Source: Candidatus Butyricicoccus avicola
Lineage (GTDB): Bacteria; Bacillota; Clostridia; Oscillospirales; Butyricicoccaceae
NCBI GenBank assembly: GCA_019119435.1
Contig: DWWZ01000028.1
Location: forward strand, 1-40,633
DNA length: 40,633 nt
Direction of reading: 5' to 3'
Shown: positions 18,803 to 27,953 of the stretch, piece after piece
How positions within the stretch are numbered: the stretch's first letter is position 1
Layout of the letters: every line of letters starts with the position of its first letter
The notes under the pieces: generated by a model
What the model was told of the DNA's origin: nothing
What the model saw: the letters and a program-made list of their open reading frames with translations, nothing else
Databases searched by the model: none
Made by a program: the position numbers and the translations under genes

Positions 18803-18833
18803 AGTATAACAGTTGGAGTGCACTCCATGTCAA
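18803..18833 (-). promoter_or_regulatory. MerR-type promoter of lar-nik operon
   Basis: Minus strand TTGACA - 19 bp - TATACT, with perfect palindrome TGGAGTGCACTCCA (18814-18827) in the spacer. Confidence 0.75.
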
Positions 18834-18927
18834 GCGCCCGGCCGCATTTTTTTTGCGCAGCCCGCCCTCCGCGCCCGTAGGCCAGACGGCAAAGTGCCGC
18901 CTCCACGCGATACTTTTACCGCTTTTG

Positions 18928-18956
18928 TTGTCAAGCCGTGCGCTATCGGGTACAAT
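18928..18956 (+). promoter_or_regulatory. Sigma-70-like promoter for the helicase gene
   Basis: TTGTCA - 17 bp - TACAAT. Confidence 0.6.
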
Positions 18957-19036
18957 AGAATCAGATTCTCCAAATTTTGCCAAAATCCGCCACAGGACTG
19001 CCTGTGTGCGTTTGTCCCCGCTTCAGGAGGCCTGTT

Positions 19037-22000
19037 ATGCTGCAAAATCTGTTCAACTATTGGTATGATCTGGAATTTTTCAGTCCCTGCTGGCCGGTCG
19101 ACCCCTCCCGGGACATCGACCTGGCCGGGCATCCCCTGCCCTGGCCGCGCCCGGCCGACCAGGCAGTACGGTACAGTTACGACATCTATCTCGGCAAGGC
19201 CAAGGCCTGCCGCTTGGTATCCAAGCTGATGGACACGCTCGGCATGCGCGCAGAGGACCGCGCCCCAGAATACGACAACGCCCTTGTGTGCCTGTGTGCG
19301 CTTAAAGTGGACCAAGCGGGGCAGTATGTCGCGGGGTCCTTTGGGCTGTCCAGCTTTGCCTGGGCGATCTCCTGCCTCATGGCTGCGCACCGGCTGGATG
19401 CCCGGCTGGACCCGTCTGCACTGGAAAAGCTGCAAGCCCGCACAGACGAACAGCTCTGCGAGGCCTATGCCCTGCCCGGCAAGCCGCCTTTTTGCAAGGC
19501 TGACCTGATCCGGCTGTACCGCACCCTGCTCCGGCAGTTGGGCTTTGCGCCGGAAGTGTTTTTCGAGGCGCTCTGGGCGCGCCCCAAAAAGCAGCACGCC
19601 AATAAAGACGGCTCCTTCCCGCCGCTCGACCCGTCGACCGAACTCGTCCAGAGCTTTTACCTGCGCGACCTGGCCCGCATCCGGCAGGCGCCCGGCCCGC
19701 TGGTCGAGCAGTATGCCCTAGCCCTGCAATCGCCCTGTCCTACCCGTATCCAGATCGATTGTGACGTCCAACAAATGCAGCGCTGGCTGGATGCCGCCGC
19801 CTTCCCCCTCGGGTTGTGGCCAGCGGCACACAACCCCTGCCTGATGCAGCAGCCCGCCGTCAACCTCGCCATCGCTCCAGATGCGCCGCCGCTGTTTTCG
19901 GTCAATGGCCCGCCCGGCACCGGGAAGACCACGCTGCTCAAGGAGATCGTGGCTTCAAACGTCGTGCAGCGCGCCATACACATGGCCTCCTATGACAAGC
20001 CGGACGATGCATTCACCGCCGAGAAATTCCAGACACCGCCCGACCCTTATACCCAGAATTTTTACCGGCCCGACCCTGCGCTCACGGCCTATGGCATCCT
20101 GGTTGCCTCCAACAACAACGCGGCGGTCGAAAACATCTCGGTCGGCCTGCCCGAATCCATCTCCAAGGATCGCACCGGGCGTTTTTCCGGTGCCGATGCC
20201 GCAAACCCAGGCCCGACCTATTTTGCCGATCTGGCTTCAGCCCTGCTCGGCAAGCCCGCCTGGGGCCTCATCTCCGCCCGGCTGGGCAAGCGCAAAAATA
20301 TTGCCGATCTGCGGGAGCGGCTGTGGTGGGCTGGGGACGGCTTGACCCTCAAGGCCTACTACGAGCAAGAACTGCCCGACTGGCAGGCCGCCCGGCAGGC
20401 GTTCCGATCTGCACTGGACGCCGTGCAGCAGGCTCGGCAGGGCCTGGTCCAGGCGCAAGCTGACCTGCGCGCACAGCGGGACGCCGTGCACCGGCAGGCT
20501 GCCGCCCGGGCCGCCCTACAGCAGGCGCAGGACGCACAGGCTGCCGCACAGCGCGCATGGGAGGCCGGTAATCAGGCCCAGCAATCGCTCAAGCGCACAC
20601 TGGCCGCGCAGAACGGGGCCGCCGCACTGCTCAAAAACCAGCTTTCGTTCATAAAGCGCACCTTCCCCAAAAAATTTGCCAAGGATCCCCTGGTCGCAGG
20701 CTGGCTGGAAGCCCAGCAGACGGCCGACCAGACCGCGCTGCAGCTCAAAGACTGCGCGCGTACCCTGCCCGCGCTCGAACAAGCCCTCGCGCAGGCACGC
20801 GCGCGCACAGACCAGGCCGCGCAAGAGCGGGCGCAGGCTGACACGGCACGGGCGCAGGCTGGCCGCGCGCTGGCGGTCCACCGCGAAACCCTGGGTTCCC
20901 AGCTCCCCGGCCCTGCATTTTGGCAGGACATCACGTCCAACCAGGAGGCCCAGACGGCCTGTCCCTGGACTTATGCCGCATACGACCGCCTGCGGGAGGA
21001 ACTATTCTATCAGGCGCTCATGCTGCACAAGGCTTTCGTCCTGTCCAGCAACCGGGTCAAGCAGAACCTGATGCGGCTCTTTGCCCTCTGGGGCGGCAGG
21101 CTGGAACCCACTGACCGCAAGGCGGCTTATGGTGACCTGCTCAACACCCTCCTGCTCATTATCCCGGTTCTGTCCACCACCTTCGCCTCGGTGCAGACAT
21201 TCCTGGAAGATGTGCCGCCGGGTGCCCTCGGCCTTGTCATCATCGATGAGGCAGGACAGGCCACACCTCAGAGCGCGCTGGGCGCGCTCTGGCGCACCCG
21301 ACGCGCCGTCATCGTGGGCGACCCGCTCCAGGTTGAGCCCATCGTCACCGTCCCCAAGGAACTCATCCGCCGCTTTGCCGCCGAACATGCCATCCCGCCC
21401 GCCTATCAGCAGGCCGAGCTGTCGGTGCAGATCCTGGCCGACCAGTGCAACCCCTTTGGCGGCCTGCGGCAGATCGGTGGGGAACCGGTATGGCTCGGCT
21501 GCCCGCTGGTCGTACACCGGCGCTGTATGGATCCCATGTTCCGCATCGCCAATCAGGTTGCCTACAATGGCCGTATGTTCTCAAAAACGGTGCCACCAGC
21601 CCCCGCGCGCGCCTTCCTGCTGCCGCGCTCGGTCTGGTTCGATATCCGGGGCGCCGAGCACGGCGACCGCAATCACACAGTAGACGCCCAGATTCAGGCT
21701 GCCGCGCAGCTTTTCGTGCGCGCACTCGCCGTATACCACGGCCTGCCTGACCTGTACCTCATCACCCCCTTCACCTCGGTTGAGCAGTCACTGCGCGAGA
21801 CGCTGGACGCGCTGCTGCAAGCCCATCTGCCCGCGATGTCCCGCCGCGATATCAGCGGCTGGCTGGACACCCATTGCGGTACCATCCATACCTTCCAGGG
21901 CCGGGAGGCCAGTGAGGTGCTTCTGATCCTGGGCTGCGACGCAAACAGCGGCAAAAGCGCAGCCCTTTGGGTGGGGCAAAAGCCCAATATGATCAATGTC

Positions 22001-22129
22001 GCCGTTTCCCGCGCAAAATACCGCCTGGGTGTGATCGGCGACCTCGACCTATGGCGCCATGTCCCCTATGTGCAGACCGTATGCCGTACGCTGCCCGCAC
22101 AGGGACAAATCTTTGACGCCGTGGATTGA
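19037..22129 (+). CDS. SF1 (UPF1/DNA2-like) AAA helicase with internal coiled coil
   Basis: NGPPGTGKTTLLKEI Walker A; LVIIDEAGQATPQSAL motif II; TFQGREASEVLLI and INVAVSRAKYRLGVIGD motifs V/VI; start at ATG 19037 preceded by AGGAGG. Confidence 0.88.
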   Translation: MLQNLFNYWYDLEFFSPCWPVDPSRDIDLAGHPLPWPRPADQAVRYSYDIYLGKAKACRLVSKLMDTLGMRAEDRAPEYDNALVCLCALKVDQAGQYVAGSFGLSSFAWAISCLMAAHRLDARLDPSALEKLQARTDEQLCEAYALPGKPPFCKADLIRLYRTLLRQLGFAPEVFFEALWARPKKQHANKDGSFPPLDPSTELVQSFYLRDLARIRQAPGPLVEQYALALQSPCPTRIQIDCDVQQMQRWLDAAAFPLGLWPAAHNPCLMQQPAVNLAIAPDAPPLFSVNGPPGTGKTTLLKEIVASNVVQRAIHMASYDKPDDAFTAEKFQTPPDPYTQNFYRPDPALTAYGILVASNNNAAVENISVGLPESISKDRTGRFSGADAANPGPTYFADLASALLGKPAWGLISARLGKRKNIADLRERLWWAGDGLTLKAYYEQELPDWQAARQAFRSALDAVQQARQGLVQAQADLRAQRDAVHRQAAARAALQQAQDAQAAAQRAWEAGNQAQQSLKRTLAAQNGAAALLKNQLSFIKRTFPKKFAKDPLVAGWLEAQQTADQTALQLKDCARTLPALEQALAQARARTDQAAQERAQADTARAQAGRALAVHRETLGSQLPGPAFWQDITSNQEAQTACPWTYAAYDRLREELFYQALMLHKAFVLSSNRVKQNLMRLFALWGGRLEPTDRKAAYGDLLNTLLLIIPVLSTTFASVQTFLEDVPPGALGLVIIDEAGQATPQSALGALWRTRRAVIVGDPLQVEPIVTVPKELIRRFAAEHAIPPAYQQAELSVQILADQCNPFGGLRQIGGEPVWLGCPLVVHRRCMDPMFRIANQVAYNGRMFSKTVPPAPARAFLLPRSVWFDIRGAEHGDRNHTVDAQIQAAAQLFVRALAVYHGLPDLYLITPFTSVEQSLRETLDALLQAHLPAMSRRDISGWLDTHCGTIHTFQGREASEVLLILGCDANSGKSAALWVGQKPNMINVAVSRAKYRLGVIGDLDLWRHVPYVQTVCRTLPAQGQIFDAVD

Positions 22130-22203
22130 CGCCGTTCCCACACCGATGTTATGATACCCTTGTTGTATGTCTTATCGCCCCCGATAGAAAGGATGTTTTT
22201 CCC

Positions 22204-22527
22204 ATGGGCATGTTTATGCAAACCTTTCACACCATCACCCCCGAGGATGCAAAGAAGCTGATGGACGAGAAGCCCGTGACGATCTTGGATGTGCGCGAGC
22301 CGTCAGAGTTCGCCTCCGGCCATATCCCCGGCGCGCGCAACCTGCCGGTCGGTTCGGTCCGGCGGGAGGCTGCGCAGGCCCTGCCCGACTTAGATGCTAC
22401 CATCCTGGTCTACTGCCTGACCGGCGCGCGTTCCGCAACCGCCTGCTCGATCCTGACCGAGCTTGGCTATACCGCCGTATACGACTTCGGCGGCATCGCA
22501 CTCTGGCCTTATGAGATCGAGGACTGA
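22204..22527 (+). CDS. Rhodanese-like domain protein
   Basis: ILDVREPSEFASGHIPGARNLPVG; active-site loop YCLTGARS. Confidence 0.9.
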   Translation: MGMFMQTFHTITPEDAKKLMDEKPVTILDVREPSEFASGHIPGARNLPVGSVRREAAQALPDLDATILVYCLTGARSATACSILTELGYTAVYDFGGIALWPYEIED

Positions 22528-22571
22528 CGGCGCTGTCCGCGCAGCAAAGACAATCTCAGGTTTTTTCCACA

Positions 22572-22606
22572 AAATACGGCAAAAACAGACAGTTTTTGCC
22601 GTATTT
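22572..22606. terminator. Intrinsic terminator after rhodanese
   Basis: AAATACGGCAAAAAC-AGACA-GTTTTTGCCGTATTT, 15-bp perfect stem. Confidence 0.85.
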
Positions 22607-22800
22607 TTAACTTTTCCGAAAAACCATTTTATAATAGTAATAGACAAAATTGCTAAAATGTTTCCGGTTTTCTTGCGCTCCCGCAAAATAACATTGATTT
22701 AAGCCTGAAAAAGTGTTAAAATTGTCCCATCGTACAGAGTTAAAATTGGCCGCACAGCGGCTATATTTCGTAAAAATTGTTGACAAAGGGATGGTTTTTT

Positions 22801-24255
22801 ATGACTTACAAGATCACCGGCTATCAGCCCGAGCGGCTATTCCACTTTTTTGAGGAGATCAGCGCAATCCCGCGCGGCTCGTCCAACGAAAAGGGGATCA
22901 GCGACTATCTCGTGGAATTTGCCAAGGCGCGCGGCCTCTGGTGCCATCAGGACGAACTCTATAACGTCGTCATCAAAAAACCTGCCAGCGCAGGCGCCGA
23001 GGACAAGCCCGCCGTCATGCTGCAGGGCCATCTGGATATGGTCTGTGAAAAGCTGGCCGGCGTCGCGCATGATTTTGAGAAGGACGGCATTGACCTGATC
23101 GTGCAGGACGGTGTAGTCACCGCAAACGGCACCACGCTCGGCGGCGACAACGGTGCGGCCGTCGCGCTCATGATGACCGTCCTGGATGACGACTCGCTCA
23201 CCCATCCGGCGCTCGAGTGCGTCTTTACCACCCAGGAGGAGACCGGCCTGACCGGCGCATCCGGTCTGGACAAGTCGCTCATCTCGGCGCGCACGATGAT
23301 CAACCTGGATTCCGAGGAGGAAGGCATCGCTACCGTCAGCTGCGCGGGCGGCATGCGTTTCACCATGACCCGCCCGGTGACCCGCCGCAGTGTTTCGGGC
23401 AAGCTGCTGCGCGTCTCGGTTGCCGGCCTGTTGGGCGGCCATTCGGGCACCGATATCGATAAGGAACGCCAAAACGGCATCATCCTGCTGGCCCGCCTGG
23501 TCAACCGTGTGCTGCACAGCACCCAGGCGCAGCTTGCCCTGTTCCAGGGTGGCTCCAAGGACAATGCCATCCCGCGCGAGGTGGAGGCCGTTCTGGTATG
23601 CTCCCCGGCCGAGATCGAAAAGGCAGAGTCCATCGCGCGCAGCCTGGCCGCAGATTTTGCCGACGAGCTGCTGCCGTTTGAGCCTGATTTCACCTGCGCA
23701 GTCTCGGTCAGCGACGGTACGGCTGAGGTCGTATCCGAGGCCGATGCCCGCGCGTTCATCAGCGCCATCTGCCTGGCCCCCAACGGCGTCCGCCGCCGCA
23801 ACATCAAGCAGGACGGCTTTGTCGTGACCTCGCTCAATCTGGGCGTCGCCCGCCTGGGCGATACCGACGCCGTGCTCGTGTTTGCGCCGCGCTCGTCGGT
23901 GGCTTCGCTGCAGGAGGACACCAAGGACCGCCTGTACCTCTTGGCTGAAACCTTTGGCTTTGACTGCGCTATCTCGGGCGCATACCCCGGCTGGAGCTTT
24001 GCCGAGCATTCGCCCATCCGCGACACCTTCGTGGCCAGCTATCACGACCTGTTCGGCACCGAGCTCAAAATCGAGGCGCTGCACGCAGGCCTTGAGTGCG
24101 GCCTGTTCTCGGATGCGCTGCCCGGCCTGGACGCCATCGCGGTCGGCCCGACCATCCGCGGCTGCCATACGCCGGACGAATATCTGCCGCTCGACTCCTT
24201 CGCGCGCTTCTACACGCTGCTGACCGACGTGCTGGCCCGTCTGGCAAAGCGCTAA
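22801..24255 (+). CDS. pepD: Aminoacyl-histidine dipeptidase (beta-Ala-His dipeptidase)
   Basis: M20 family: ISAIPRGSSNEKGISDYLVEFAK, LQGHLDMVCEK, LGGDNGAAVALMM, TTQEETGLTGA. Confidence 0.93.
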   Translation: MTYKITGYQPERLFHFFEEISAIPRGSSNEKGISDYLVEFAKARGLWCHQDELYNVVIKKPASAGAEDKPAVMLQGHLDMVCEKLAGVAHDFEKDGIDLIVQDGVVTANGTTLGGDNGAAVALMMTVLDDDSLTHPALECVFTTQEETGLTGASGLDKSLISARTMINLDSEEEGIATVSCAGGMRFTMTRPVTRRSVSGKLLRVSVAGLLGGHSGTDIDKERQNGIILLARLVNRVLHSTQAQLALFQGGSKDNAIPREVEAVLVCSPAEIEKAESIARSLAADFADELLPFEPDFTCAVSVSDGTAEVVSEADARAFISAICLAPNGVRRRNIKQDGFVVTSLNLGVARLGDTDAVLVFAPRSSVASLQEDTKDRLYLLAETFGFDCAISGAYPGWSFAEHSPIRDTFVASYHDLFGTELKIEALHAGLECGLFSDALPGLDAIAVGPTIRGCHTPDEYLPLDSFARFYTLLTDVLARLAKR

Positions 24256-24427
24256 AAAACGGCCCCCATCGGCAGGCTGTTCTGCCGGATTGCATAAATT
24301 TCCATTCCTGTCATTAAAAAATCTTTCCTTTTGCTGACAGGGATGGTATAATGGCGAAGTTCGTCAAACATTTGCTGCTTTCTCAGAGCATCGCACAAAA
24401 AGAGGAATTAGAAAGGAAAACGCATTC

Positions 24428-26320
24428 ATGCCAAACAACAAGAATGATTTCAAGCCGTATATCCCGGCCGACCGTGTGGTCCCCGAGTTTACGGTGACTT
24501 CGATCTTGATTGGCGTCCTGCTGGCAATCATTTTTGGTGCTGCCAACGCATACCTCGGTCTGCGCGTCGGTATGACCATCTCCGCATCCATCCCTGCGGC
24601 GGTTATCTCGATGGGTATCATCCGTATGGTCCTGCGCAAGGACTCCATTCTGGAAAACAACCTGGTCCAGACCATCGGCTCAGCCGGTGAGTCTGTTGCA
24701 GCCGGTGCGATCTTCACCCTTCCCGCGCTGTTCCTGTGGGCCAAGGAGGGCCTCATTGATTCGCCCAGCCTGATGACGATCTTCCTCGTCGCGCTGGTCG
24801 GCGGCCTTCTGGGCGTGGCCTTTATGGTCCCGCTGCGCCAAGCGCTCATCGTCGAGGAGCACGGGACCCTGCCGTTCCCGGAGGGAACGGCGTGTGCTGA
24901 GGTCCTGCTTGCCGGCGAGCAGGGCGGCGCAAAGGCCGGCACGGTCTTTGCGGGCCTTGGCATTTCGGCTATCTACAAGTTCGTCACAGACGGCGTCAAG
25001 CTCTTCCCGAGCGAGGTCGTCTACAACGTGCCCGGCTATGCAGGCGCGGCGGTCGGCGTGCAGGTCCTGCCTGCGCTGGCCGGCGTCGGCTATATCTGCG
25101 GCCCCAAGATTTCGAGCTACATGCTGGCCGGCTCGACCCTGAGCTGGCTCGTGCTCATGCCGATGATTGCCCTGTTTGGCGGCGACGCCATCGTCTTCCC
25201 TGGCGACAAAATGATCTCGGCGTTGGCGCCGAGCGACCTGTGGGACACCTATATCAAGTATATCGGTGCAGGCGCGGTTGCTGCCGGCGGTATCATCAGC
25301 CTGATCAAGAACATCCCGCTTATCGGCCGCACCTTTATGCAGGCCATGCGCAGCATGAGCAAAAACCACGCCGCGGCAAAGCCCCTGCGTACCGAGCAGG
25401 ATCTGCCGATGCCCTTCCTGCTGGGCATGGTCGTCGTCATTGCCATTGCGATCTGGCTGCTGCCGGCCTTCCCGGTCAGCCCGGTCGGCGCACTGATCGT
25501 CGTCATCTTCGGCTTCTTCTTTGCAACCGTCTCCTCCCGTATGGTCGGCCTCATCGGCTCGTCCAATAACCCGGTTTCCGGCATGGCGATTGCAACGCTC
25601 ATCATTGCGACCCTGCTGCTCAAGGTCACCGGCACCGACGGCACCACCGGCATGGTCGGCGCCATCGCCATCGGCGGTATCATTTGCGTCGTCGCAGCCA
25701 TCGCGGGCGACTGCTCGCAGGACCTCAAGACCGGCTTCATCGTCGGCGCAACGCCCAAGTGGCAGCAGATCGGCGAGATGCTGGGCGTCGTGGTATCCGC
25801 TGCGGCCATCGGCGGCGTGCTGTACCTGCTGGACCAGGCCTGGGGCTATGGCTCCGACCAGATCCCGGCCCCGCAGGCAACCATGATGAAGATGCTGGTC
25901 GAGGGCATCATGAATGCCGAGCTGCCCTGGGCGCTCATCCTGACCGGCGTATTTGTCGCGATTGTTGTTGAGATCCTCAAGGTCCCGGTCCTGCCGTTCG
26001 CAGTCGGCATGTACCTGCCCTTCAGCCTGAATGCGGGCATCATGTGCGGCGGCATCGTCCGCTTCATTATGGATCACCGCAAGGGCTCGGAGGCTGAAAA
26101 GAAGGAGTCGGTCGACCGCGGTATCCTGTATACCTCCGGCCTGATCGCAGGCGAAGGCCTTGTGGGCATCGTGTTGGCTGTCCTGGCTGTCCTGGGTGTC
26201 GATAAAGTCATCGATATCTCGGAAAAGTTCTCGCTCGGCCGAATCGGCTCGCTCATCTTCTTCATCCTGCTGCTTGCCTCGCTCGCAAAGGTGTGCCTCG
26301 GCAAAAAGAAGCGTAGCTAA
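24428..26320 (+). CDS. OPT family oligopeptide transporter
   Basis: FGAANAYLGLRVGMTISASIPAAVISMGI; multi-TM; GAGAVAAGGIISLIKNIP; TGFIVGATPKWQQ. Confidence 0.92.
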   Translation: MPNNKNDFKPYIPADRVVPEFTVTSILIGVLLAIIFGAANAYLGLRVGMTISASIPAAVISMGIIRMVLRKDSILENNLVQTIGSAGESVAAGAIFTLPALFLWAKEGLIDSPSLMTIFLVALVGGLLGVAFMVPLRQALIVEEHGTLPFPEGTACAEVLLAGEQGGAKAGTVFAGLGISAIYKFVTDGVKLFPSEVVYNVPGYAGAAVGVQVLPALAGVGYICGPKISSYMLAGSTLSWLVLMPMIALFGGDAIVFPGDKMISALAPSDLWDTYIKYIGAGAVAAGGIISLIKNIPLIGRTFMQAMRSMSKNHAAAKPLRTEQDLPMPFLLGMVVVIAIAIWLLPAFPVSPVGALIVVIFGFFFATVSSRMVGLIGSSNNPVSGMAIATLIIATLLLKVTGTDGTTGMVGAIAIGGIICVVAAIAGDCSQDLKTGFIVGATPKWQQIGEMLGVVVSAAAIGGVLYLLDQAWGYGSDQIPAPQATMMKMLVEGIMNAELPWALILTGVFVAIVVEILKVPVLPFAVGMYLPFSLNAGIMCGGIVRFIMDHRKGSEAEKKESVDRGILYTSGLIAGEGLVGIVLAVLAVLGVDKVIDISEKFSLGRIGSLIFFILLLASLAKVCLGKKKRS

Positions 26321-26416
26321 TCTGCAAACTCTGAGATACAGCATTTGCCCGATGCAGTCCGCCCGAATCCCGGGCCGGCTGCATCTTTTTTCCATCCCCT
26401 GAAAGGAGCAACGGCT

Positions 26417-26770
26417 ATGGCCAAAAAGAAGGACGCCGGGAACTATCTGGAACTGATCCCGGTGCGCAACCCTGCATTCCCCTACACCGTCGCAGACGAC
26501 GGCATCGTGACCATCTCGGTCGAATGGCAAGGCTTTTATCACCGCATCGCCCAGCGCTTTTTCCGGCGCCCGCGCGTGAGCGACATCAAGCTCGACGCCT
26601 ACGGCAGCTTCGTCTGGCGCACTATAGACGGCGAAAAAAACGTATACGCCATCTCGCAGGCGCTGGAAGCGCAGTTTTCCGGCATGGACAAGGCGCTCTC
26701 CCGCCTGATCAAATTTCTGGAGATCATGCGTGACCATCATATCATCTCGTGGAAAGGGCAGACCAAATGA
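26417..26770 (+). CDS. PqqD-family (RRE-like) protein
   Basis: DAYGSFVWRTIDGEKNVYAISQALEAQF...ALSRLIKFLEIMRDHHII PqqD-like wHTH pattern. Confidence 0.8.
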   Translation: MAKKKDAGNYLELIPVRNPAFPYTVADDGIVTISVEWQGFYHRIAQRFFRRPRVSDIKLDAYGSFVWRTIDGEKNVYAISQALEAQFSGMDKALSRLIKFLEIMRDHHIISWKGQTK

Positions 26771-27129
26771 CCTATTTCGACTACCTGCGCTATATCCCGT
26801 ACGTGCTGCTGTTCGCCTTGGCAACCGCACTCATCTATGGCTGGGGCCTGTGGCGCGCCCGCAACCAGGCGCGTGACCTGGAAAGCATGCTGTCGGCCAA
26901 GGGCATTGGCCGCATCCGCCGGGCGCTCAAAAAGAACGGCCCTATGACCCGGAAGGAACTGGAATCCGTCGTCCAGGGCCTGACCGCCAGCCAGCCCTTT
27001 TCCCGCAGCCGCGTCGGCGTGACCGACCCCAAAAAATTCCTGGATTCGCTGCTGCCCTACATGCTCAAACAAAAGCTCATCGAGGAGCAGACACAGGGCA
27101 AAAAAACCGTATATCTCTATCGGAAATGA
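26767..27129 (+). CDS. Small membrane-anchored protein with C-terminal winged-helix-like region
   Basis: ATGA overlap with PqqD-like gene; N-terminal TM YIPYVLLFALATALIYGWGLW; basic soluble domain. Confidence 0.75.
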   Translation: MTYFDYLRYIPYVLLFALATALIYGWGLWRARNQARDLESMLSAKGIGRIRRALKKNGPMTRKELESVVQGLTASQPFSRSRVGVTDPKKFLDSLLPYMLKQKLIEEQTQGKKTVYLYRK

Positions 27130-27269
27130 TCCCAACGCATGCGCCGCCTGTGAAAGCACCAGGTCGGCGCACTTTTTATGGCCAAGCGCGGCCCGCATAA
27201 AAATTTCCGCAGTTGTCACCGAATTGTAAGTTTGGCCTGCTATCCTAGAGGCAAAGGAGGGAACATCCT

Positions 27270-27953
27270 ATGGAAATCCTACGCTGTGAAAACCTGACCA
27301 AAATCTATGGCACCGGCGCGGGCGCGGTCACCGCGCTCGACCACGTGAGCCTGGCCGTACAAAAGGGCGAATTCGTCTCCATCGTCGGCGCGTCCGGTTC
27401 GGGCAAGTCCACACTTCTGCACCTGTTGGGCGGCGTGGACCGCCCCTCAAGTGGTGTCATCCGCATTGAGGACACCGATCTATCCGCCCTAGGCGAGGAA
27501 CAGCTCGCCATTTTCCGCCGCCGCAAGGTTGGCCTCATCTACCAGTTCTACAACCTTATCCCCACGCTGGACGTGCGGCAGAACATTCTTCTGCCCTTGC
27601 TGCTCGACGGGCGCAAGCCGGATGCATCCCATTTCCGCTCGATCGTGCACACGCTGGGCCTGGAGGACCGCCTGCCCCATCTGCCGAGCGAACTGTCCGG
27701 CGGGCAGCAGCAGCGCGCGGCGATCGGCCGTGCGCTCATCTACCGCCCGGCTATCCTGCTGGCCGACGAGCCGACCGGCAATCTGGACCGCAAGAACTCC
27801 GAGGAGACGGTCGCGCTGCTCAAGCTGTCCAACCAGCGCTTTGGGCAGACCGTGCTGCTCATCACCCATGACGAAAAAATCGCATTGGAGGCCGACCGCA
27901 TCATCACCCTGGAGGATGGCCGGATCGTGAAAGATGAGGCGGTGCGCGTATGA
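27270..27953 (+). CDS. ABC transporter ATP-binding protein (MacB/LolD/BceA-like)
   Basis: GASGSGKSTLLHLLGG, ELSGGQQQRAAIGRALIYRPAILLADEPTGNLD. Confidence 0.93.
   Translation: MEILRCENLTKIYGTGAGAVTALDHVSLAVQKGEFVSIVGASGSGKSTLLHLLGGVDRPSSGVIRIEDTDLSALGEEQLAIFRRRKVGLIYQFYNLIPTLDVRQNILLPLLLDGRKPDASHFRSIVHTLGLEDRLPHLPSELSGGQQQRAAIGRALIYRPAILLADEPTGNLDRKNSEETVALLKLSNQRFGQTVLLITHDEKIALEADRIITLEDGRIVKDEAVRV

Noticed and set aside
20380-20900. Repetitive region in helicase as mobile element or repeat array
   Set aside because: Explained by an in-frame Ala/Gln/Arg-rich coiled coil; no direct repeats of constant length.
22837-24168. 443-aa minus-strand ORF antisense to pepD
   Set aside because: Shadow ORF, no recognisable domain, pepD is unambiguous.
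24680-26830. 716-aa minus-strand ORF antisense to the OPT transporter
   Set aside because: Shadow ORF of high-GC coding; composition dominated by D/H/R/A/Q, no domain motifs, while the plus strand encodes a clear OPT protein.
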